A DNA stretch of 21,279 nucleotides. Source: an uncultured Campylobacter sp. GTDB lineage: Bacteria > Campylobacterota > Campylobacteria > Campylobacterales > Campylobacteraceae. The notes beneath the pieces are model-generated. The model had not been told where the DNA came from. It ran no database searches and saw nothing but the letters and a program-made list of their open reading frames with translations. The position numbers were made by a program, and so were the translations under genes. The stretch spans positions 1 to 21,279 of the forward strand of contig NZ_CAJPMA010000022.1 in the NCBI RefSeq assembly GCF_905371695.1, given 5' to 3'. This document shows positions 1 through 7,378 of the stretch, in pieces (position 1 is the stretch's first letter; every line of letters starts with the position of its first letter).

Positions 1-174
1 GCTCGGCGATTAAAGAGGGTATAGCGCTCGTAACGCTCGCGTAAAGTCCCGAAAAGTCGAAATTTAGCGGAAATTTTACGTTTGCGGAGTTATTTTTAAT
101 TAGCGCGATTTTATATGCTTTTACGCCGTTATCTTCGAGCGTTACGAGCGCTATACCCTCTTTAATCGCCGAGC
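1..174. repeat. Perfect 39-bp inverted repeat at the window edge (arms 1-39 and 136-174)
   Basis: Bases 1-39 are exactly the reverse complement of 136-174, separated by a 96-bp spacer. Identity ends abruptly at 40/135 (C opposite T, which do not pair). The left arm begins at base 1, so its true length is unknown. The right arm encodes a normal A2M segment (AIKEGIALVTLEDNGV), while the left arm read in the same frame gives SVTSAIPSLIAE. A perfect repeat of this length inside coding sequence is not expected by chance. A fold-back chimera or assembly-graph end is the simplest reading; a true hairpin is possible. Confidence 0.9.
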
Positions 175-2869
175 TTACGTCCGCGCTTAGTTCGTCGCCT
201 TTTTTGTAAAATTTCTTATTTAGCTTGATTTGCGCTTTCGCGATGTCCTTAGTAGGCGTTAGCGTCGAATAGTTCCAGCCGCTCACGTCTAATTCTATAC
301 TCGCGCTCGCTCCGCTAACCGGATCGGTCGCTACTACGACATAGTTGCCGCTTTGAGCGAACGAATACTCGAAACTTTGCTGTCTGGTGGCGAAAGTATC
401 GACGGTTTCAAACGAAGAGTGCCATCTAATCACGCCTCTATCGTCGCTGGAATAATCCCAAATTTGCCTTTTTACCTCGAATTTTAGCGGTATTTTAACC
501 TCGTCGCCGCTAATAGATTTTAGCGCGACGCTTTTGATTTTTATCTTTTCGTTAGGCTCGATAAAATTTTTATCGACGGCTACGCCTACTACGTTTTCAT
601 ACGGAAATACCGTAAAATCCTTTGCCGCGCTTACGTTTTTACCGTCGTCGTTTACGCTAAAATTTATCACGCCCTTTACGATGCTAGGGGTATTTATGCC
701 GCCCGCGCCGTCCGTTTCCATTTCAAGCCCCAAAGGCTCTTGCCATTTTCCGTTTTCGTCAAGCTTTATCTGTTTGGTTAGCGTATCGTATTGCACCGGC
801 GGTAGGATGCTATTTTTAAAGCTGTAGCCTTTAAAATTTTCGTTTTTATACTCGTAGTCGAAGAATGAAATATCGATATTTCCGCCCATTTTGCTAGCCG
901 CACCGCCGATTAGATACGAGCTGCTTAAATTTATCAAAGTAAAATCGCCCGCTAGAAAACTATCTTTTTCAAGAACGATTTCGTTTTTTAGCCTTGCGGG
1001 CACGAAGCTTTCTACGTAAAAGGCGTTTTTGGCGATTACTTTATCGGCGTAGATAATTTCAAGATTAAAAGCGCCCGTTAAATCGCTTAAAATTTCCTCG
1101 TCGAAATCAAAAGCTCCGACGTCGTCGGTTTTTTTAGCTGTCTGCGCTATTAGCTTGCCTTGCGGGTCGGTAAGTTTTAGCTTAACGGGCATATTCGCCA
1201 GCGGCTTAAAATTTCTATCTTTTACGTAGCTTACGCCCTTTATATTTTCGCCGGGACGCACGATATTAGTCGCAAAATGCGTAAACGCGCTAAAAATTTC
1301 GCTCGGCTCGGAGGTTGAAATTTTAGCGTCTTCGTTTATGTTTTTACCTTCGCCTAAAATAAGGAAATTTTGCTCTTTGCCGAGGCTTACCACGACCGAG
1401 CGCGCCTGCTTATAAATATCTTTTTTCTCGAATCTAAACGCGCCTTCGTCGTTCGTAGCGCCGAAGGCTAGTTCTTCGTTTTTAGTTCCGTAAATTTTGA
1501 CGTTGGCGTTTGCTAGCATTGTATTTTCGCCTAAGCGGTTGGCAAAGACGAAAATTTCGTTTTTAGATACTTTTGCGGTAATCGCCACGTCGCTTAAATA
1601 AACGATTTTTGAAACGCTTTTATCTTTGTCGTAATACGCCGTTATTTTGTACGCACCGTCGCCTGCGCCCGCGAAATCAAGCTTGATTTTATATTCGCCG
1701 ATCTCGTTTAGCGCGCCGCTTAGATCGTAAATTTTACTCGCTACTTCCGTCGCGAGATCCGAAAATTCGCTCTTATCTCCGAAATTTAAAAAATACCTAA
1801 AATTTTGATCGCTTATTTTTTCTACTACGACTTTTAGTTTACCGACGTTTGCACCTTTAAAGCCGATCTCGCCTACGCTCGAAATATAGGGCTTATCGTC
1901 TAAAAATTTCGCAAACGGCGCGTAGCTAGGCATTTTTACGCTAAATTTTTTCTCGCTTCTCACGACCGCGTCGCTATCGCCGAAGCCGGGCAAAATTTTA
2001 ACGTCGTACTCTTTTTGCGGGACGAATTCGTCGCTTATTACGTCTATATAATAATCCATCCCGCTAGGAGCGTCTTTTCTCTCTTCTTCATTTAAATAAT
2101 CCAAGTAGCGAATGTCGCTTAATTTAAAACTTTGTACGCCAGAAACGTTAACGTATTTTTTGAGCTGCGCGTCGGAGTAGAGCCAATCTTTTAAATAAAT
2201 TCTAGCCCCTAGCTTGCCGCCTTCTAAGCTAACGCCCGAAATTTTCTCCACGCTCATCGTGCTTGCTTTGGCGAATTTTTGAAGCGCCTGCGCGTCGTCT
2301 CGTTCACCTTGTTTCGAGTTTGTTAATTTATACTCGACGTCTTCGCTAAATTTCGCGCCGAATTTACTCTGGAAATTTTTAGGCAAAGTAAATTCTGGCT
2401 CGCTGATATTTTTATCTAAAACGATGTAAAAATCGCGTTTTGAAGCGCTCTCTACGCTAAAATTCGCGTCTTTTACTTTTAGCTTGGCTTCTAGCTCGCC
2501 TTCTTTGGGCTCGTCGTTAAATTTTAAGATAAATCTATCGTTCGTTAGCTTACTCGTGCCGCTTACTTTAAACTCGCCGGCGCTAAATCGCGCTACGCCG
2601 CCGTTCATATTGCACGTATATTCCACTCCCGCGTGAAGGTCTTTGGTGTAAAACAAAAGCGATTTTTCTTCATATTCGATCACGCCGTTAAGCGCGGGCT
2701 TACAATCAAATAGCTTTTTATGGCTAATTAGCCCTACTAATTGATCGTCGTTTTTCTCGGTAAGTCCGAAATTTACGGTCGTATTCGAGCCCGATACTTC
2801 GCCGTTAAAGCTATTTGCCTGCAATAAGCAAGCGGCAAACAGCGGCAAGAAAAGCCGTTCGTAGCGCAT
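1..2869 (-). CDS. Alpha-2-macroglobulin family protein (C-terminally incomplete, runs off the left edge)
   Basis: The frame is open from the ATG at 2869 to the window edge, 956 codons with no stop, so roughly half of a typical bacterial A2M (about 1600-1900 aa) is visible. It starts MRYERLFLPLFAACLLQA, a signal peptide. The cysteine in FAAC is not a canonical lipobox, so a soluble periplasmic form is as likely as a lipoprotein. A Big/MG-like segment lies near residues 430-490 (VFANRLGENTMLANANVKIYG). An MG2-like domain at about 515-610 has the family pattern NIVRPGENIKG...PVKLKLTDPQGK...GAF. The thioester and its domain would lie outside the window. Its SD (AAGGAG) is inside the last codons of pbpC and the gap is 1 bp, so translation is coupled. 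Bacterial A2Ms trap proteases in the periplasm, and pairing with PBP1C suggests defence when the wall is damaged. The last 13 visible codons (1-39) may be artefactual, because they are the exact reverse complement of 136-174. Confidence 0.88.
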   Translation of the reverse strand, partial: MRYERLFLPLFAACLLQANSFNGEVSGSNTTVNFGLTEKNDDQLVGLISHKKLFDCKPALNGVIEYEEKSLLFYTKDLHAGVEYTCNMNGGVARFSAGEFKVSGTSKLTNDRFILKFNDEPKEGELEAKLKVKDANFSVESASKRDFYIVLDKNISEPEFTLPKNFQSKFGAKFSEDVEYKLTNSKQGERDDAQALQKFAKASTMSVEKISGVSLEGGKLGARIYLKDWLYSDAQLKKYVNVSGVQSFKLSDIRYLDYLNEEERKDAPSGMDYYIDVISDEFVPQKEYDVKILPGFGDSDAVVRSEKKFSVKMPSYAPFAKFLDDKPYISSVGEIGFKGANVGKLKVVVEKISDQNFRYFLNFGDKSEFSDLATEVASKIYDLSGALNEIGEYKIKLDFAGAGDGAYKITAYYDKDKSVSKIVYLSDVAITAKVSKNEIFVFANRLGENTMLANANVKIYGTKNEELAFGATNDEGAFRFEKKDIYKQARSVVVSLGKEQNFLILGEGKNINEDAKISTSEPSEIFSAFTHFATNIVRPGENIKGVSYVKDRNFKPLANMPVKLKLTDPQGKLIAQTAKKTDDVGAFDFDEEILSDLTGAFNLEIIYADKVIAKNAFYVESFVPARLKNEIVLEKDSFLAGDFTLINLSSSYLIGGAASKMGGNIDISFFDYEYKNENFKGYSFKNSILPPVQYDTLTKQIKLDENGKWQEPLGLEMETDGAGGINTPSIVKGVINFSVNDDGKNVSAAKDFTVFPYENVVGVAVDKNFIEPNEKIKIKSVALKSISGDEVKIPLKFEVKRQIWDYSSDDRGVIRWHSSFETVDTFATRQQSFEYSFAQSGNYVVVATDPVSGASASIELDVSGWNYSTLTPTKDIAKAQIKLNKKFYKKGDELSADVSSAIKEGIALVTLEDNGVKAYKIALIKNNSANVKFPLNFDFSGLYASVTSAIPSLIAE

Positions 2870-2870
2870 T

Positions 2871-5051
2871 TTATCTCCTTATGGTTATTTTGATTTCGTT
2901 TAAGTTAGAGTTGCCGTCTAGACAGCCGATTTTATGCTCTCCTAGCGGCAGTTCTTTTAAAATTTCCTCGCCGCTGACTAGCTTTTCAAACTCGCCGTCG
3001 TCTACTTTGATGAAAATTTCGTCCCCTAAATACGGGAAGCATTTTATCGCAACTTTACTTGAATTTTCGTTAGTTACGAGTGTTTCGTTTGCGTAAGGGC
3101 GCGCAATTAGCGGTTTTTTTGATTTTAGCGACTCGGCGCACGGACTAGCGGCGAGCTCGCTCGCGCTTAAAATCTTATTTTTATAAAGAAAATCAAGTTC
3201 CTCGCCGCGTATATTTTCGCATTTGCTTTTTAGCTCCACGCCTAAAATTTGCTCGTCGTTCCTTAAAATTTTGCAGCTTTTAAGCTCGTAAGGATCAAGG
3301 CACGTAAGCGTAGTTTTTATACCCGCCGGCTCGCTCATAAATTCCAAATTTCGCCGCTGCGCTAAAATTTTAAATACATCAAATACTATTTTGCTAGCGT
3401 CGTTTAGTCCGGTTAAATTTTGCGTTTTAGAGGCGTTAAAATTTCCCGCCCAGACGGCTACGGTGAAATTTTTATTAACGCCTATGGCGTAGATGTCGCG
3501 CGCGCCGTAGCTAGTACCGGTTTTAAAAGCGATTTTGGGCGTATTTTGGGCGTATTGCCATGCATTTTTTAAATAAGCGCGGTTTGCTTCGCTTAAAATT
3601 TTAGCCGTCAAAAAGGCGCTTTGAGGGCTAATTAGGCTTAAATTTTCATCTTGCTTATTTACTAACTCGCCCGCGAATTCCAGCGGTCTTAAAACTCCGT
3701 CGTTTGCGTAGATCGTGTAAAGATGAGCGATATTTAAAAGGCTAAGTTCCACGCTTCCAAGAGCGATGGAAGCGCCGTAAAATTCCTTCGTTTCGCTCGT
3801 TAAATCAGCCTTTGACAAAAGCTCGTAAAGCCCGTTATTTCCTAGCTTGGAGTTTAAATTTACTGCGGGTATATTTAGGCTAAATTTTAGCGCGTCCGCG
3901 GCGCTTACGATGCCTAAATATCCCTCGTCGTAATTTTTAGGCGCGTATTCGTTTATAAAAATTTGCGTGTCTATTACGCGCGTTTTTGGCGTGATTAGCC
4001 CGTCTTCTAGCGCTAGCGAAAATATAAAGGGCTTTAACGTACTGCCCGCGTTTCGCCGCATATAAAGCGCGGAATTTAGCCCGTCTTTGGCGTTTGCGTC
4101 GTGAGATCCTACAAAGGCTACGACGCTCATTTTTTCGTTGTCGATTACGACGCCGGCGGCGTTGTTGGCGTTTTTGTCGCGCAGTTTAACCATTGCGGAA
4201 TTTAGCGCGTTTAAAAGATCGTTTTGCAGCGTCAAATCCAAATTCGAGCGCGAGACGCCGTTTTTAAAAGCGACGCGCGAAAATTCGGGCGCATTTTGCG
4301 GCGCGCTAATCCTAACGTTTTTAAAAGGCTCGGCCTGCGCTCTTTTAAATGCACTAAGATCGATGACGCCCGCTCGGTAAAGCAGCTTTACGACGCGGTT
4401 TTTTAGGCGGTTCACGTCCGATTTTTTATCGAGGCGGTTTTTGTTGGGATTTTTAGGTATAGTGCTTAAAAGCGCCGTCTGCGCGATGCTAAGCTCGCCC
4501 GGTTCGCGCCCGAAATAAAACCTAGACGCCGCGCGAATGCCCTCGATATTTCCGCCGTAAGGGGCGAGATTGAAGTAAAAATTTAAAATTTCGTCTTTGC
4601 TAAAATGCGCTTCAAGCTGCAACGCGCGGAAAATTTCTTTGATTTTGTTGCCGTAGGTGCGTCCCTGCGGACTCATCATGCGCGCTACTTGCATGGTAAT
4701 CGTGCTAGCTCCGACGCGGTTGGCGTTTCGCGCGTTGTAAATCGCGGCGCGAGCGATGGAGAAGGGATTAACGCCTAAATGGTAGTAAAAATAGCGGTCT
4801 TCAAAGGCTAAAACGCTTTTTTTTAAAATTTCCGGGATCTCGCTAGCGTTCGCGTCAAAGCGCCAAATGCCGTCTGCGGCGAGCTTTGCGTTAATTATCT
4901 CGCCGTTTGCGCCGTATAAAATTTGAGCCTGCTCTCTTTTTAGCGCGGCGTAATCTAACGGGAAAATTTTATCTAAAATCAAAAATGAAACGATAAGCGC
5001 AAGGCAGGCTAAGGCGGTAAATTTTAGGCTAGATTTTAAGAAATTTTTCAT
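2871..5051 (-). CDS. pbpC: Penicillin-binding protein 1C (bifunctional glycosyltransferase/transpeptidase)
   Basis: This is a 726-aa class A PBP anchored in the inner membrane, which polymerises lipid II and cross-links peptidoglycan in the periplasm. An N-terminal membrane anchor (residues 9-27) is followed by a GT51 domain with EDRYFYYHLG (Glu84 catalytic), GASTITMQVARM (114-125) and ILNFYFNLAPYGGNIEGI. The transpeptidase domain has STLK (Ser337 nucleophile), SLN (391-393) and KTGTS (510-514). The C-terminal 130 residues fit the small BiPBP_C domain that separates PBP1C from PBP1A, and the adjacent A2M gene supports this call. There is no Shine-Dalgarno before the ATG; a TATAAT at 5063-5058 puts the expected transcript start at or next to the ATG, so the mRNA may be leaderless. 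An A8 run lies in codons 77-79. Assignment as PBP1C is firm from domains plus context. Confidence 0.92.
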   Translation of the reverse strand: MKNFLKSSLKFTALACLALIVSFLILDKIFPLDYAALKREQAQILYGANGEIINAKLAADGIWRFDANASEIPEILKKSVLAFEDRYFYYHLGVNPFSIARAAIYNARNANRVGASTITMQVARMMSPQGRTYGNKIKEIFRALQLEAHFSKDEILNFYFNLAPYGGNIEGIRAASRFYFGREPGELSIAQTALLSTIPKNPNKNRLDKKSDVNRLKNRVVKLLYRAGVIDLSAFKRAQAEPFKNVRISAPQNAPEFSRVAFKNGVSRSNLDLTLQNDLLNALNSAMVKLRDKNANNAAGVVIDNEKMSVVAFVGSHDANAKDGLNSALYMRRNAGSTLKPFIFSLALEDGLITPKTRVIDTQIFINEYAPKNYDEGYLGIVSAADALKFSLNIPAVNLNSKLGNNGLYELLSKADLTSETKEFYGASIALGSVELSLLNIAHLYTIYANDGVLRPLEFAGELVNKQDENLSLISPQSAFLTAKILSEANRAYLKNAWQYAQNTPKIAFKTGTSYGARDIYAIGVNKNFTVAVWAGNFNASKTQNLTGLNDASKIVFDVFKILAQRRNLEFMSEPAGIKTTLTCLDPYELKSCKILRNDEQILGVELKSKCENIRGEELDFLYKNKILSASELAASPCAESLKSKKPLIARPYANETLVTNENSSKVAIKCFPYLGDEIFIKVDDGEFEKLVSGEEILKELPLGEHKIGCLDGNSNLNEIKITIRR

Positions 5052-5057
5052 CGCGCG

Positions 5058-5063
5058 ATTATA
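5058..5063 (-). promoter_or_regulatory. Candidate pbpC -10 box (TATAAT), possible leaderless start
   Basis: Read on the minus strand, AGCTATAATCGCGCG runs straight into the pbpC ATG. The -10 ends at 5058 and the A of ATG is at 5051, about the usual distance from a -10 to the transcript start. No purine-rich SD is present. The -35 position (around 5081-5086) is non-consensus, which is common in Campylobacter promoters. Confidence 0.5.
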
Positions 5064-5086
5064 GCTAAAATTTAAGAGCCTTTGGC

Positions 5087-5106
5087 TATAATGCGCGCTT
5101 TTTGGA
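5087..5106 (+). promoter_or_regulatory. Candidate helicase promoter (-10 TATAAT 5087-5092) and ribosome binding site
   Basis: TATAAT at 5087-5092 lies 20 bp before the ATG at 5113, and a GGAG ribosome binding site sits at 5103-5106. The expected -35 region overlaps the oppositely directed pbpC -10, so the two divergent promoters interleave within 61 bp. Confidence 0.5.
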
Positions 5107-5112
5107 GTTAAA

Positions 5113-7146
5113 ATGCCGCTTTCAAAACTTAATAAAGAACAATACGCCGCAGCTACCGCACCTGCGGGTCATAATCTAGTAATCGCAAGCGCTGGAACGG
5201 GCAAGACGAGCACCATCGTCGCCCGCATCGCGCATCTTTTAAATTTAGGCGTAAAGCCGGAGCGAATTTTGCTTCTAACCTTTACCAATAAAGCCGCCAG
5301 CGAAATGATCGAGCGCCTGGGACGCCACTTCGATAAACGCGTAACGGACGCCGTAACGGCGGGCACTTTTCACTCGGTTAGCTACGCGCTGCTAAAAAGC
5401 CTTAATAAAGGCGTCACGCTAAAACAGCCAGGCGAGCTAAAAACGCTGCTAAAAAGTCTTGTCGAGCGGCGTAAATTTCACCATTTAAGCGACGTTAAAC
5501 CCTACGGCGGCGCATATCTTTACGACATGTATTCGCTTTACCAAAATAGCGTCTGCGGGCAAAATTTCGCCGACTGGCTAAAAGATAAAAGCGAGGAGCA
5601 GGGCGTCTATGCCGAAATTTACGAAGACGTGCTAGCAGAATTCGAAGCCGAGAAGAAAAAATTTAGCTACGCCGATTTTAACGACTTGCTAATAAACATG
5701 ACGGACGCGCTAAAATCGGGCGCGCCTATAAGCTTTGACGAAATTTTAATCGACGAATATCAAGACACCAACACGCTTCAAGGCGGGCTAATCGACGCGT
5801 TTAAAACCGAAAGCCTCTTTTGCGTCGGCGATTTCGATCAAAGTATTTACGCTTTTAACGGCGCTAATATAGAGATCATCGGCTCGTTTAAAGAGCGATT
5901 CGCGGACGCTAAAATTTACGCGCTAAATACCAATTACCGCAGCAGCGCAAGTATTTTAGCGCTGGCTAATAAAGTGATCGCCAATAATCCGCGCCTTTAC
6001 GAAAAGCGCCTAACCGTTAGCCGCGAAGGCAAATTTAAAGCGCCCGTGCTGCTGGTTTACGGCGAGCTTTTCGAGCAGTACGCCGCAATCGCGGACATAA
6101 TTTCGCTTTCGCCGTTTTCGCGCGAGCAAATAGCGATAATTTTCCGCAACAATTCAAGCGCGGACGGGCTAGAAGTGGCGTTAAGAGAGCGAGGCATCGC
6201 TTCTAAACGCAAGGGCGGGGTAAGCTTTTTTGAAAGCCGCGAGATAAAGGCGCTTATGGATTTGATGGGGATTTTCATAAATCCGCGCGATATAATGGCG
6301 TTTATCCACGTATGCGAATACGCAAAAGGCGTCGGCAGCGCGGCTAGCAAGGAAATTTTCGACGCGCTTATAAAACTCGGGCGCGGAAGTATAGTCGAAG
6401 GGCTTTTAGCGCCCGACGGCAGCGTAAATATCTCAAGCCATAAAAAAAGGAACTATCAGCTAGGACTTTTCGACGATATCGACGAATTCGCCGACGTTTC
6501 GCGCTTTAAGCACCTAAAATTTAGCGACGATTTTTTATCGCATCCGATTTTAAAAATGCAGAAATTAAACGAGAGCGGGGCGACGTTTTTGTATGAAATT
6601 TATAATTTTTTACGCGCCGCAAAACGTATTTCTCGCCCTAGTAGCCTAGTTAGCGAGATTAGAGGCAGTAAAATTTACGAATTTATAGCAGACGCGCTAG
6701 CTACCAAACGCGCCACGCTAAAAAACGGCAAGGTCGATGTCGCACTTAAAAGCGAGGCGAAAGAGCGCATTATGCAAAAGTCGCAGGTGTTAGTAGAGCT
6801 TGCTAAAAAATATCACGAATGCGAGAAATTTTATAATTTTATTACGTTAGGGAGCAACGAAATTAGCCAAGGCGAGGGCGTAAGCCTACTTAGCGTGCAC
6901 GCAAGCAAGGGTTTGGAATTTGACCAAGTATTCGTAGTAGATCTCGCGCAAAATCGCTTCCCCAACCTTAAATTAATGAGCATGGGCGGCTCTCTCGAAG
7001 AGGAGCGGCGGCTATTTTACGTGGCGGTTACGCGCGCGCGCGACGAGCTTTATTTAAGCTACGCCAAATTCGACAAGATAAAAAAGGTTAACTATCAGCC
7101 TAGTAGGTTTTTGATAGAGGCGGGGATGGCTAGCGAAGGGATTTAA
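5113..7146 (+). CDS. UvrD/Rep/PcrA-family (SF1A) ATP-dependent 3'-5' DNA helicase
   Basis: A 677-aa cytoplasmic helicase with all SF1A motifs: Q-motif (LNKEQYAA, 6-13), Walker A ASAGTGKTST (25-34), Ia LTFTNKAASEM, Walker B LIDEYQDTN (about 212-220), III GDFDQSIYAFNG (about 239-250), IV NTNYRS, V LLSVHASKGLEFD (about 592-604) and VI EEERRLFYVAVTRARDELYLS (about 629-649). The length fits Rep/PcrA/UvrD (about 670-720 aa), and no nuclease domain follows motif VI, so it is not AddA or RecB. The family unwinds DNA in repair and strips proteins at stalled forks. Rep, PcrA and UvrD cannot be told apart here, so no symbol is given. It is a single gene, divergent from pbpC, with an ATG preceded by GGAG. 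Confidence 0.93.
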   Translation: MPLSKLNKEQYAAATAPAGHNLVIASAGTGKTSTIVARIAHLLNLGVKPERILLLTFTNKAASEMIERLGRHFDKRVTDAVTAGTFHSVSYALLKSLNKGVTLKQPGELKTLLKSLVERRKFHHLSDVKPYGGAYLYDMYSLYQNSVCGQNFADWLKDKSEEQGVYAEIYEDVLAEFEAEKKKFSYADFNDLLINMTDALKSGAPISFDEILIDEYQDTNTLQGGLIDAFKTESLFCVGDFDQSIYAFNGANIEIIGSFKERFADAKIYALNTNYRSSASILALANKVIANNPRLYEKRLTVSREGKFKAPVLLVYGELFEQYAAIADIISLSPFSREQIAIIFRNNSSADGLEVALRERGIASKRKGGVSFFESREIKALMDLMGIFINPRDIMAFIHVCEYAKGVGSAASKEIFDALIKLGRGSIVEGLLAPDGSVNISSHKKRNYQLGLFDDIDEFADVSRFKHLKFSDDFLSHPILKMQKLNESGATFLYEIYNFLRAAKRISRPSSLVSEIRGSKIYEFIADALATKRATLKNGKVDVALKSEAKERIMQKSQVLVELAKKYHECEKFYNFITLGSNEISQGEGVSLLSVHASKGLEFDQVFVVDLAQNRFPNLKLMSMGGSLEEERRLFYVAVTRARDELYLSYAKFDKIKKVNYQPSRFLIEAGMASEGI

Positions 7147-7298
7147 ACCGCCTTAAAATTTACTAGGTCGCGCGGCGCCCGCAAATTTCGTTTCAAGCAA
7201 GAATTTTACGTTAGCGGCAAGACGTTACGGCAAGTAAATTTTAAAAAGCGATGGCGGCGCGAACAATGCCGCAAAGGTATTTCGTAAAATTTAAAATT

Positions 7299-7320
7299 TA
7301 GCGCCCGAAACTAGGCGCTA
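7299..7320 (-). terminator. Probable intrinsic terminator of htpG
   Basis: A 7-bp perfect stem, TAGCGCC with GGCGCTA around an 8-nt loop, lies 59 bp downstream of the htpG stop. In the htpG direction it is followed by the T-rich stretch AATTTTAAATTTT. The rest of the 232-bp gap between the convergent helicase and htpG genes (7147-7378) holds only short repeats and no credible ORF. Confidence 0.5.
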
Positions 7321-7378
7321 GAAGTCGGTTGTAAGCGAGGTTGTCGCGCGACCGTCGCAAAAAGGCGTAGAGGCTAGG

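Noticed and set aside
4817..4824. A8 run (T8 on the + strand) inside pbpC, a possible phase-variation tract
   Set aside because: Eight bases encoding Lys-Lys context is ordinary in this A/T-rich codon usage; contingency tracts in Campylobacter are usually longer G runs, and the frame is intact.
5113..7146. AddA/RecB-type helicase-nuclease or a defence-associated helicase
   Set aside because: No nuclease domain follows motif VI, the length is that of Rep/PcrA, and no partner nuclease or defence gene is adjacent.
7209..7234. Tandem imperfect direct repeat CGTTAGCGGCAAG / CGTTACGGCAAG
   Set aside because: Only two short imperfect copies, with no flanking pattern suggesting a CRISPR or integration site.
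7153..7244. 12-bp inverted repeat TTAAAATTTACT / AGTAAATTTTAA with a 68-bp spacer
   Set aside because: Made of AAATTTT-type words that are very common throughout this window; the long spacer makes a functional hairpin unlikely.
7343..7352. Palindrome GTCGCGCGAC downstream of htpG
   Set aside because: Ten bp of a CG-rich word in a genome rich in CGCG; no second site or target gene supports an operator.
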